DNA of 64,000 nucleotides from Azospirillum agricola. GTDB lineage: Bacteria; Pseudomonadota; Alphaproteobacteria; Azospirillales; Azospirillaceae. The DNA lies in contig NZ_JAGINM010000008.1 of the NCBI RefSeq assembly GCF_017876095.1, positions 62,001 through 126,000 on the forward strand, written 5' to 3'. The stretch's first letter is position 1. Every line of letters starts with the position of its first letter. This document shows, piece after piece, positions 1 through 7,218 of this stretch. Made by a program: the position numbers and the translations under genes. Under the pieces are notes generated by a model. The model saw nothing but the letters and a program-made list of their open reading frames with translations, was not told the DNA's origin and ran no database searches.

Positions 1-735
1 TCGTCGCTGGGTCTGATCGTCTACGGCGCCGCCCCGATGGCGCCGGACCTGCTGCGCCGCGCCATCGACGCCTTCGGCCCGGTCTTCCTCCAGCTCTACG
101 GCCAGTCGGAGGCGCCGCAATGCGTCACCACGCTGCGCAAGGTCGACCACGACCTGTCCAGGCCGGAGCGCTTCGGCTCCTGCGGGCGGCCGACCGCGCT
201 GTGCGACGTGAAGCTGTTCGACGCCGACATGCGCGAGGTCGGGATCGGCGAGCCGGGCGAGCTGTGCGTGCGCGGGCCGCTGGTGATGACCGGCTACTGG
301 CGCCAGCCGGAACTGACCGGGCAGGCCTTCCACGGCGGCTGGCTGCACACCGGCGACGTCGCCCGGCGCGACGCCGAGGGCTTCCTGCACATCGTCGACC
401 GCACCAAGGACATGATCATCTCCGGCGGCTTCAACATCTACCCGCGCGAGGTCGAGGACGCGCTGATGGCGCACCCGGCGGTGTCGCTGGCCGGCGTGAT
501 CGGCATCCCCGACGCCAAATGGGGCGAGGCGGTGAAGGGCTTCGTCACCCTGCGCCCCGGCGCCAGCGCCGAGGCCGCCGACCTCCAGGCCCATGTGAAG
601 GCGCTGCGCGGCGCCCCCTGGTCGCCGAAATCCATCGACATCGTCGCCGAGATGCCGCTGACCGGGCTCGGCAAGGTGGACCGCAAGGCGTTGCGCGAGC
701 CTTACTGGCGCGACCGGACACGCGGAGTGAACTGA
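1..735 (+). CDS. Acyl-CoA synthetase (AMP-forming), C-terminal part
   Basis: This is the 3' part of an ANL-superfamily acyl-CoA ligase, which activates a carboxylic acid through an acyl-adenylate to a CoA thioester in the cytoplasm. The frame is open from base 1, so the start lies outside the window. Visible motifs are Y-G-Q-S-E (from base 97), W-L-H-T-G-D (about 340), the hinge region I-I-S-G-G-F-N-I-Y-P-R-E (about 415) and the terminal G-K-V-D-R-K that carries the catalytic lysine (about 668). The MaoC gene follows after 3 bp, so the two are surely cotranscribed. The substrate cannot be read from this portion. The downstream hydratase and CoA-transferase suggest a branched or aromatic acid. 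Confidence 0.93.
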   Translation, partial: SSLGLIVYGAAPMAPDLLRRAIDAFGPVFLQLYGQSEAPQCVTTLRKVDHDLSRPERFGSCGRPTALCDVKLFDADMREVGIGEPGELCVRGPLVMTGYWRQPELTGQAFHGGWLHTGDVARRDAEGFLHIVDRTKDMIISGGFNIYPREVEDALMAHPAVSLAGVIGIPDAKWGEAVKGFVTLRPGASAEAADLQAHVKALRGAPWSPKSIDIVAEMPLTGLGKVDRKALREPYWRDRTRGVN

Positions 736-738
736 ATC

Positions 739-1599
739 ATGCTGGACCATGCGGCGATCATGGAGCTGCGGACGCGGGACGACACGTCCTGGAGCGAACG
801 CGACGCGATGCTCTACGCGCTGGGCGTCGGGATGGGCGCCGACCCGATGGACGGGAACGAACTGCCCTTCGTCTATGAGCGCGGCCTGAAGGCGCTGCCG
901 ACCTTCGCGATCGTGCCGACCTTCGCCGGCGGGCCGCTGTTCCGGATCGGTCTCGACACCCGCTACCTGCTGCACGGCGAGCAGGCGGTCACCCTGCACC
1001 GGCCGATGCCGGCGAGCGGCACCGGCACCGTCGAAGGGCGCATGGTCGGTGCCTGGGACAAGGGGGCGGGGAAGGGGGCCGTGTTCGCGCAGGAGAAGAT
1101 CCTGCGCCTCGACGGCGACCCCGAGCCGCTGGCGACCGTCGTCACCACCGCCTTCGGCCGGGCCGAGGGCGGCTTCGGCGGCCCGACGGAGGGCCAGCCG
1201 GCGCCGCACCGGGTGCCGGACCGCGCGCCGGACCGGTCGGTGGATGTGCCGACCATGCCGTCGCAGGCTCTGCTCTACCGGCATTCCGGCGACCTCAACC
1301 CGCTGCACGCCGACCCGGAGGCGGCGCGCGTTGCCGGCTTCCCGCGCCCGATCCTGCACGGGCTCTGCACCTACGCGATCACCGCCCGCGCCGTGCTGGC
1401 CGCCTGCTGCGATTTCCAGCCGGAGCGCATGCTCCACCATCAGGCGCGCTTCTCGGCCCCGGTCTTTCCGGGCGAGACGATCACCGTCGATCTGTGGGTC
1501 GATGGCGACGCGGTGTCCTTCCAGGCGCGGGTCAAGGCGCGCGACGTCGTGGTGGTGAGGAACGGCCTGAGCCGGCTGCGCAAGGAGGCCATCCGATGA
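739..1599 (+). CDS. MaoC-like (R)-specific enoyl-CoA hydratase
   Basis: The 286-residue protein has the two-hotdog architecture of hydratase-2/MaoC enzymes, which hydrate a 2-enoyl-CoA to a 3-hydroxyacyl-CoA. The N-terminal half (about 1-140) is the substrate-binding hotdog. The C-terminal half carries the hydratase-2 signature S-G-D-L-N-P-L-H-A-D followed by A-G-F-P-R-P-I-L-H-G, which includes the catalytic Asp and His. It starts 3 bp after the ligase stop, and its stop overlaps the next start (ATGA). It sits in an acyl-CoA operon, so it probably acts on the CoA ester made by the upstream ligase. The exact substrate is unknown. Confidence 0.9.
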   Translation: MLDHAAIMELRTRDDTSWSERDAMLYALGVGMGADPMDGNELPFVYERGLKALPTFAIVPTFAGGPLFRIGLDTRYLLHGEQAVTLHRPMPASGTGTVEGRMVGAWDKGAGKGAVFAQEKILRLDGDPEPLATVVTTAFGRAEGGFGGPTEGQPAPHRVPDRAPDRSVDVPTMPSQALLYRHSGDLNPLHADPEAARVAGFPRPILHGLCTYAITARAVLAACCDFQPERMLHHQARFSAPVFPGETITVDLWVDGDAVSFQARVKARDVVVVRNGLSRLRKEAIR

Positions 1600-2585
1600 A
1601 GGCGCTGCACTGCCTGTCCTACGGCGAGCCGCCGGAGCTGCGCGTCGCCGAGATCGCCGAGCCCCGGCCCGGCCCCGGCGAGGCGCTGATCGCCGTGGAG
1701 GCGGTCGGGCTCGGCGGTTTCGACGCGGTGCTGCTGGGCGGCCGCTACCAGGAGCGTCCCGAGCCGCCCTTCGTGCCGGGCCGCGAGCTGGCCGGGCGGG
1801 TGCTGGCGGTGGGGGAGGGCGGCGACCCGTCGCTGGTCGGCGTGCGGGTCGCCGCCATCGCCTTCAAGGGCGCGCTGGCCGAGCGCACGGTGGCGCTGTG
1901 CGACCATTGCCTGGCGACGCCGCCGGACATGGACCCCGCCACCGCCGCCTCGATTCTCAGCGCCTACGCGACCAGCCTCTACGCGCTGGAGGTCTGCGGG
2001 CGGATGAAAGCCGGCGAGACGGTGCTGGTGCTGGGCGGTGCGGGAACCGTTGGGGCGGCGGCCATCGACATCGCGCGCGGGCTCGGCGGGCGGGTGGTCG
2101 CGGCGGCCTCCTCGGCGGAGAAGCTGGACCATTGCCGGGCGTGCGGAGCCGATCTGGCGGTCGATTACGGCGACCCGAACTGGCGCCGCGCAATGACGGA
2201 AACGCTGGGCGGCGGGATCGATCTGGTGCTCGACCCGGTGGGCGGCGCCCTGTCGGAGACGGCCTTCCGCAGCCTCGCCCCCGGCGGGCGGCATCTGGTC
2301 GTCGGCTTCGCCGCCGGGGACATCCCGCGCATCCCCCTCAACCTGCCGCTCCTGAAGCGGGCGAGCATCGTCGGGGTCGATTGGGGCGGCTTCATGCGGC
2401 AGGAGCCGGTGGCCAACCGGGCGCTGCTGGCGCGTCTGCGCGACCTGTTCGACAGCGGCGTCCTGCGGCCCGAGCGACCCACCATCCACCCGCTGTCCGC
2501 GCTGGTTTCCCTGCTGGACGATTTCCGGAACCGGCGCAGCGTCGGCAAGCCCGTCATCCGGCCCGATTTCGAGGCCGCGCAATAA
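1596..2585 (+). CDS. Quinone oxidoreductase-like MDR dehydrogenase
   Basis: This is a 329-residue zinc-independent medium-chain dehydrogenase/reductase of the quinone oxidoreductase type. The N-terminal GroES-like domain (about 1-125) is followed by a Rossmann fold with the dinucleotide motif [10 protein letters not shown] near residue 145 and a C-terminal segment ending [12 protein letters not shown]. Such enzymes use NADPH to reduce enones, enoyl-CoA or quinones. The start is the ATG that overlaps the MaoC stop, with a GGAGG-like site a few bases upstream. It may supply an enoyl reduction step for the pathway. Confidence 0.88.
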   Translation: MKALHCLSYGEPPELRVAEIAEPRPGPGEALIAVEAVGLGGFDAVLLGGRYQERPEPPFVPGRELAGRVLAVGEGGDPSLVGVRVAAIAFKGALAERTVALCDHCLATPPDMDPATAASILSAYATSLYALEVCGRMKAGETVLVLGGAGTVGAAAIDIARGLGGRVVAAASSAEKLDHCRACGADLAVDYGDPNWRRAMTETLGGGIDLVLDPVGGALSETAFRSLAPGGRHLVVGFAAGDIPRIPLNLPLLKRASIVGVDWGGFMRQEPVANRALLARLRDLFDSGVLRPERPTIHPLSALVSLLDDFRNRRSVGKPVIRPDFEAAQ

Positions 2586-2602
2586 CCGGGAGGACAACCG
2601 CC

Positions 2603-2938
2603 ATGCCTTGCGGGTCTCCGGGCGCCAAGGCGGTCGTCGCCAGGATGCGCGCGACGCCGGTGCGCGACATGTTCGTCCGGAACGGCACGCTGCGCGAGGA
2701 CGGGCCGATGGAGCACGACCTCGACCGGTTCCAGGTCATGGCCCCGGCCGAGAGCGGGCACGCCTGGGACTGCTGCAACCCGAAGCGCGTGGTTCCCGGC
2801 AAGGGGGCGTTCCAGCCGCCGTCGGAAAGCACCCGCTCCTTCGTCGGGAAGACCTGGGTTTGCCCGGCGTCGTCAGGCCCGGCCTTGCGCCGCCGGCGTC
2901 CGGAAAGCCGGTGTCAGCCCATGGGGGAAAGAGTGTGA
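2603..2938 (+). pseudogene. Relic of ABC transporter substrate-binding protein C-terminus
   Basis: An ATG-started frame lies between the dehydrogenase and the CoA-transferase. Its first ~85 codons read like the end of a periplasmic branched-chain amino-acid/aromatic-type substrate-binding protein: [10 protein letters not shown], then [10 protein letters not shown], then F-Q-V-x-[18 protein letters not shown]. These match the ending typical of the family, but normally conserved aromatic positions are changed (M-Y-L to L-D-R, Y-Y to C-C). The N-terminal ~300 residues and any signal peptide are absent, and the frame runs on into unrelated sequence to 2938. It is best read as a 5'-deleted, decaying remnant. 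Translation of the fragment cannot be excluded. Confidence 0.72.
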
Positions 2939-2952
2939 GGGAGCGGGATGTG

Positions 2953-4110
2953 ATGGACAGCAAGCAACCGACGGGCCCCCTGGCGGGGCTGCGCGTCATC
3001 GAGATCGCCGGCATCGGGCCCGGCCCCTTCTGCGCCATGATGCTGTCGGACATGGGGGCCGAGGTCATCCGCATCGACCGCGCCGCGCCGCCCGACCAGG
3101 GAATCGACATCCCGGTGCTCAGCAACGTGACCAACCGTGGCCGGCGCTCGGCGGTGCTCGACCTCAAGAGCCCGGAGGGGGTGGAGGCGCTGAAGCGGCT
3201 GGTGGCGCGGGCCGACGCCCTGATCGAGGGCTTCCGCCCCGGCGTGATGGAGCGGCTCGGCCTCGGGCCGGACGAGCTGCTGGCGGTCAACCCGGGGCTG
3301 GTCTATGGCCGGATCACCGGCTGGGGGCAGGAGGGGCCGCTGGCCAAGGCCGCCGGGCACGATCTGAACTACATCGCGCTCAGCGGCATGCTGCACGCCA
3401 TCGGCCCGGCCGACCGGCCGCTGCCGCCGCTGAACCTGATCGGCGATTACGGCGGCGGCGCCATGTATCTCGCCTTCGGCATGGTCTGCGCCCTGCTGGA
3501 ACGGGCCAAATCCGGCAAGGGACAGGTGGTGGACGCGGCGATGGTCGACGGCGCCGCCTCGCTGGGGGCGGCGCTCTACGGGCTGCTCGACGCCGGGCTG
3601 TGGCGCGACCGGCGGGCCGGCAACCTGCTCGACGGCGGCGTGCCCTGGTACGACAGCTACGAGACCAGCGACGGGAAGCACATCGCCATTGGCCCGCTGG
3701 AGCCGCGCTTCTACGACGCGATGCTGGAGCTGCTCGGCGTGACCGACGACACCCTGCGCGCCACCCTGCGCGACCGGAGTGAGGCGAACTGGCCCCGCCT
3801 GCGCGCCGCCCTCGCCGGCATCTTCCGGACGCGGACGCGCGACGACTGGTGCGCGCGGCTGGAGGGGACCGACGTCTGCTTCGCCCCGGTCCTGTCGATG
3901 GCGGAGGCGCCGCACCACCCGCACACGGTGGCGCGCGAGGGCTTCGTCGCGGTCGGCGGCGTGGTCCAGCCGGCCCCGGCGCCGCGCTTCAGCCGCAGCC
4001 GGCCGGCGGTCCAGGGGCCGCCGCCGGCGCCGGGGGAGCACACGCGGGACATCCTGGCCGACTGGGGCTTCACGCCGGAGGAGGTTGATCGCCTGTCGCC
4101 TCGGGGATGA
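2953..4110 (+). CDS. CaiB/BaiF family CoA-transferase or acyl-CoA racemase
   Basis: This is a 385-residue class III CoA-transferase, the family of alpha-methylacyl-CoA racemase, BaiF and CaiB. The N-terminus [17 protein letters not shown] and the stretch G-A-E-V-I-R-I-D are diagnostic. The catalytic-region stretch [10 protein letters not shown] and [10 protein letters not shown] resemble the racemase branch, where H and D act as acid/base. It closes the acyl-CoA operon, 14 bp after the substrate-binding-protein relic. Its 3' end overlaps the convergent mnhG by 41 bp. CoA transfer versus 2-methylacyl-CoA epimerisation cannot be decided from sequence alone. Confidence 0.9.
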   Translation: MDSKQPTGPLAGLRVIEIAGIGPGPFCAMMLSDMGAEVIRIDRAAPPDQGIDIPVLSNVTNRGRRSAVLDLKSPEGVEALKRLVARADALIEGFRPGVMERLGLGPDELLAVNPGLVYGRITGWGQEGPLAKAAGHDLNYIALSGMLHAIGPADRPLPPLNLIGDYGGGAMYLAFGMVCALLERAKSGKGQVVDAAMVDGAASLGAALYGLLDAGLWRDRRAGNLLDGGVPWYDSYETSDGKHIAIGPLEPRFYDAMLELLGVTDDTLRATLRDRSEANWPRLRAALAGIFRTRTRDDWCARLEGTDVCFAPVLSMAEAPHHPHTVAREGFVAVGGVVQPAPAPRFSRSRPAVQGPPPAPGEHTRDILADWGFTPEEVDRLSPRG

Positions 4111-4477
4111 CGACGTCCGGTTTCACGACGGTGGCCTGGGAGGGCGGCACGTCGTCGTTTCCCTCCGTGCGGTCGCGGTACAGCGCGGCGCGGCCCAGCA
4201 GCATCAGCGTGATCGGCGTGGTGACGATCATCAGCGCGGTGATCAGCACCTCGTGGATCACGAGCCGCGATTCCAGCACCGTGAAGAACAGCATGGACGC
4301 GATCAGCACGAAGCCGACGCCCAGGGTCGATCCCAGGGTCGGGGCGTGGATCCGCGCGTAGAAGGTGTCGAACCGCAGCAGTCCGAACGACCCGATCAGG
4401 GTCAGGCCGGCGCCGATCAGCAGGAACAGGGCGGTGAGCAGCGCCACCCACGCGGGAACCTCGGCCAGATGCGTCAT
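4070..4477 (-). CDS. mnhG: Monovalent cation/H+ antiporter subunit G
   Basis: This is the last gene of a multisubunit Mrp/Mnh/Pha antiporter operon. The 135-residue protein has three predicted membrane helices (about 10-30, 40-60 and 65-90) and the family stretch [17 protein letters not shown] hydrophilic proline-rich tail of ~35 residues follows. It starts 4 bp inside the mnhF stop region (ATGA-type overlap). The complex exchanges Na+ or K+ for protons across the inner membrane and supports pH and salt tolerance. The 3' end overlaps the convergent CoA-transferase gene by 41 bp. Confidence 0.93.
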   Translation of the reverse strand: MTHLAEVPAWVALLTALFLLIGAGLTLIGSFGLLRFDTFYARIHAPTLGSTLGVGFVLIASMLFFTVLESRLVIHEVLITALMIVTTPITLMLLGRAALYRDRTEGNDDVPPSQATVVKPDVVIPEATGDQPPPA

Positions 4478-4755
4478 TCGATCACCTCTCCCCGCATGAG
4501 GAACTTCGCCAGCGCCGCCGTCGAGACGAACCCGAGCAGGGCGATGATCAGGGCGGCTTCGAAATACAGGATGCTCGCCGTGCGGATGCCGAAGGTCAGC
4601 AGCAGCATGGTGGCGTTGACGTAGAGCGTGTCGAGCCCGAGCACCCGGTCCTGCGCGCGCGGCCCCTTCAGCATCCGGTAGACCGCGCAGCCCATGGCGA
4701 GAACCAGCAGGATCTGCGCCACCAGGATCGACCAGACCAGGATTTCCGCGATCAT
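4474..4755 (-). CDS. mnhF: Monovalent cation/H+ antiporter subunit F
   Basis: This small subunit (93 residues) of the Mrp-type antiporter has three hydrophobic helices and the family core R-M-L-K-G-P-R-A-Q-D-R-V-L-G-L-D-T-L. The chosen ATG overlaps the mnhE stop (ATGA), as at the other junctions of this operon. An in-frame extension 18 codons upstream would lie inside mnhE and lacks family similarity. It is needed for assembly of the complete antiporter complex. Its partners are encoded immediately on both sides. Confidence 0.92.
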   Translation of the reverse strand: MIAEILVWSILVAQILLVLAMGCAVYRMLKGPRAQDRVLGLDTLYVNATMLLLTFGIRTASILYFEAALIIALLGFVSTAALAKFLMRGEVIE

Positions 4756-5240
4756 TCGAACACCTCCATCAGGCGCTTCTCGTACCGACCCTTGATGGTG
4801 TCGATCCACACCTCCTCCTCGACCAGATCGAGGATGTGGAGAAGGATCGTGTGCTTGACCGAATCATACTCCACCCAGATCGTGCCGGGCGTCGCCGTGA
4901 TGATGCAGGCGAGCGCCGCCAGCCCGTAGGGCGACCGCATGTCGAGCGGGATCAGCACGAAGCCGGCCGTCCGCTTGCCGCTGTCCGGCCGCAGGATGAT
5001 GGTGGCGACCGCGCGGTTGGAGCGGATGATGTCGGCCAGGACCAGGAACGCCAGCTTCACCGCCACCTGCACCCGCCGGATCCGCCCCTTCGGAGGATCG
5101 AGCGCCAGCAGCATGCGGACGGCGATGACCGACAGAACCCCGCCCAGCAGGACGCCGCCCGGCGTCACGCTCTCGTTCAGGATCAGCCAGACGGCGAGCA
5201 GCGTCGCGGTCAGGACGGGGAAGGGCATCCAGCGTCTCAT
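4752..5240 (-). CDS. mnhE: Monovalent cation/H+ antiporter subunit E
   Basis: This is a 162-residue MnhE/PhaE subunit. There are two or three N-terminal membrane helices (about 5-45 and 60-80), followed by the cytoplasmic part with T-A-T-P-G-T-I-W-V-E-Y and H-I-L-D, typical of the family. The start overlaps the mnhD stop. The short overlaps throughout mnhA-G imply translational coupling. MnhE is an accessory subunit of the cation/proton antiporter with no transport activity by itself. Confidence 0.92.
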   Translation of the reverse strand: MRRWMPFPVLTATLLAVWLILNESVTPGGVLLGGVLSVIAVRMLLALDPPKGRIRRVQVAVKLAFLVLADIIRSNRAVATIILRPDSGKRTAGFVLIPLDMRSPYGLAALACIITATPGTIWVEYDSVKHTILLHILDLVEEEVWIDTIKGRYEKRLMEVFE

Positions 5241-6877
5241 CGGCCGTCTCCAGCACCCGGTTCCGCCGGGGGCGGCGGCAGCACCATCCGGACATAGTCC
5301 TGCGGCACGTGCAGCGACTGGGCCGTCGCCTCCATGTAGCGCATCACCGGCCCGGCCCCGACGGAAAGCGCCACGCACAGCGACAGCAGCAGCACGACCG
5401 GCGCGATCTCGACCACGCGCACGCGCGGCAGCTCGTTGCCCGGCGAGGCCCAGAAGACGTCGATGCCGGTGCGGGTCATGGCGACCACCGTCGCCAGACC
5501 GGACAGGATCAGCGCCGCCAGCAGCACCCAGGCGGTGACCGACACGCCGGCGTCGCCGCTGGTGTCGAGCGCCAGCAGGGGGGCCAGCATGGCGAACTTG
5601 GCGAGGAAGCCGGACAGCGGCGGCAGGCCGGCCAGCAGCAGGGCGCAGGCGCCGAAGCTGACGCCGAGGATCGCCATGATCGCCGGGATGGCGATGCCGA
5701 CCTCGTCGTCCTCGTCGGGCTCCTCGTCGTCCTCGCCGAAGGCCGCGCGGGTCACCGCCAGAACGTCGGCGCCGACCTCGCGGCTGCGCTCCAGCGGCTC
5801 GATCAGCAGGAAGAAGCCGGCGATCGCCAGGACCGAACTGGTCAGATAGAACAGCGCCCCGCCGGTCACCGCGACCTGCCCCATGCCGACCGCCGCCAGC
5901 AGCGTGCCGGAGGAGACCAGCACGCAGGCGCCGGCCAGCCGCGCCATGCTCTGCGTCGCCAGCACCGCCACCGATCCGAAGACGATGGTCAGCACGCCGC
6001 CGATCAGCAGCCAGTTGCCGGCGAAGCCGGCCGAGGCGCCGGCGCTGCCGCCGAACATCAGCAACCACAGCCGCAGCACGGCGTAGATCCCCACCTTGCT
6101 GAGGATCGACATGATCGCCGCCGAGGGCGCGCTGACGGTGGAATAGGTGTTGGGCAGCCAGAAGCCGATCGGCCACATCCCCGCCTTGGTCAGGAAGGCG
6201 ATGCCGAGGATGGCGGCCCCCGCCTCCAGCAGCGCCCGGTCCTCGGGCGCGACGGTGGCGATGCGGTTCGCCAGCTCGGCCATGTTGAGCGTGCCGGCGA
6301 TGCCGTAGATCACGCTGACCCCGATCAGGAACAGCAGGGAGGCCGCCAGGTTGATGGCGACGTAGTGCAGCCCGGCGCGGACGCGGGCCAGCCCGGAGCC
6401 GTGCAGGGCCAGCCCATAGGAGGCGGCCAGCATGATCTCGAAGAAGACGAAGAGGTTGAACAGGTCGCCGGTCAGGAAGGCGCCGTTCAGCCCCATCAGC
6501 TGGAACTGGAACAGCGGGTGGAAATGCGCCCCCGCCTTCTGCCAGCGCGCCAGCGAGAAGACCAGGGCGGCGAGGCCCAGGATGGCGGTCAGCACCAGCA
6601 TCAGCGCGGCCAGCCGGTCGAGCACCAGCACGATGCCGAGGAAGGACGGCCAGTCGCCCAGCCGGTACATGCGCACCGCGGCGGCCCCCGCCTCCGGCGG
6701 CGCGCCGTCGGCGATCCGCAGCAGCGTCACCGCCACCACCAGCAGCGCCACCGTGGAGGCGAGGCCGAGCGCCGCCTTCAGCGGACGCCGCCGCTCGTCG
6801 ATCAGCATCATCATCGCCCCGGCCAGCAGGGGGATGACGATGGGGGCGATCGTCAGATGGTCCATCCAGCCTGTCAT
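5237..6877 (-). CDS. mnhD: Monovalent cation/H+ antiporter subunit D
   Basis: This 546-residue NuoM/NuoN-like membrane protein has about 14 predicted helices. The segment F-E-I-M-L-A-A-S-Y-G-L carries the helix-5 glutamate, and F-L-T-K-A-G-M-W-P-I-G-F-W-L-P carries the helix-7 lysine of the proton path. An acidic insert near residue 385 (E-D-D-E-E-P-D-E-D-D-E) lies in a loop and is unusual for the family. It is one of the two large ion-translocating subunits, homologous to complex I proton-channel subunits. It is coupled by overlap to mnhC and mnhE. Confidence 0.93.
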   Translation of the reverse strand: MTGWMDHLTIAPIVIPLLAGAMMMLIDERRRPLKAALGLASTVALLVVAVTLLRIADGAPPEAGAAAVRMYRLGDWPSFLGIVLVLDRLAALMLVLTAILGLAALVFSLARWQKAGAHFHPLFQFQLMGLNGAFLTGDLFNLFVFFEIMLAASYGLALHGSGLARVRAGLHYVAINLAASLLFLIGVSVIYGIAGTLNMAELANRIATVAPEDRALLEAGAAILGIAFLTKAGMWPIGFWLPNTYSTVSAPSAAIMSILSKVGIYAVLRLWLLMFGGSAGASAGFAGNWLLIGGVLTIVFGSVAVLATQSMARLAGACVLVSSGTLLAAVGMGQVAVTGGALFYLTSSVLAIAGFFLLIEPLERSREVGADVLAVTRAAFGEDDEEPDEDDEVGIAIPAIMAILGVSFGACALLLAGLPPLSGFLAKFAMLAPLLALDTSGDAGVSVTAWVLLAALILSGLATVVAMTRTGIDVFWASPGNELPRVRVVEIAPVVLLLSLCVALSVGAGPVMRYMEATAQSLHVPQDYVRMVLPPPPAEPGAGDGR

Positions 6878-7218
6878 CGGTCCTTCTCCCGGCCGTCCAC
6901 GTGATCGGTCCCCGTCAGGCCGCGCGCGGCCAGCAGAAGGACGAGGAAGAGGGCCGTCGTGGCGAAGCCGATGACGATGGCGGTGAGGACCAGGGCCTGG
7001 GGCACCGGGTCGGCGTAGGTGGAGAGGTCACCCGCGGTTCCCTGTTGCAGCACCGGCGCGGCGCCCGTGCGCAGCCCGCCGGTGGAGAAGATGAAGAGGT
7101 TCACGGCGTAGGACAGCAGCGAGAGGCCGATGATCACCTGGAAGGTGCGGGGCCGCAGCAGCAGCCAGACGCCCGATCCCGTCAGCACGCCGATCCCGAG
7201 GGCGAGGATGAGTTCCAT
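6874..7218 (-). CDS. mnhC: Monovalent cation/H+ antiporter subunit C
   Basis: This NuoK-like subunit of 114 residues has three predicted helices. Diagnostic stretches are I-G-L-S-L-L-S-Y-A-V-N-L-F near residue 33 and the last helix, which begins P-Q-A-L-V-L-T-A-I-V-I. The ATG overlaps the stop of the fused A/B subunit, so the two are translationally coupled. It is an essential membrane subunit of the Mrp/Pha antiporter. A tail of charged residues (H-V-D-G-R-E-K-D-R) ends the protein in the cytoplasm. Confidence 0.92.
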   Translation of the reverse strand: MELILALGIGVLTGSGVWLLLRPRTFQVIIGLSLLSYAVNLFIFSTGGLRTGAAPVLQQGTAGDLSTYADPVPQALVLTAIVIGFATTALFLVLLLAARGLTGTDHVDGREKDR

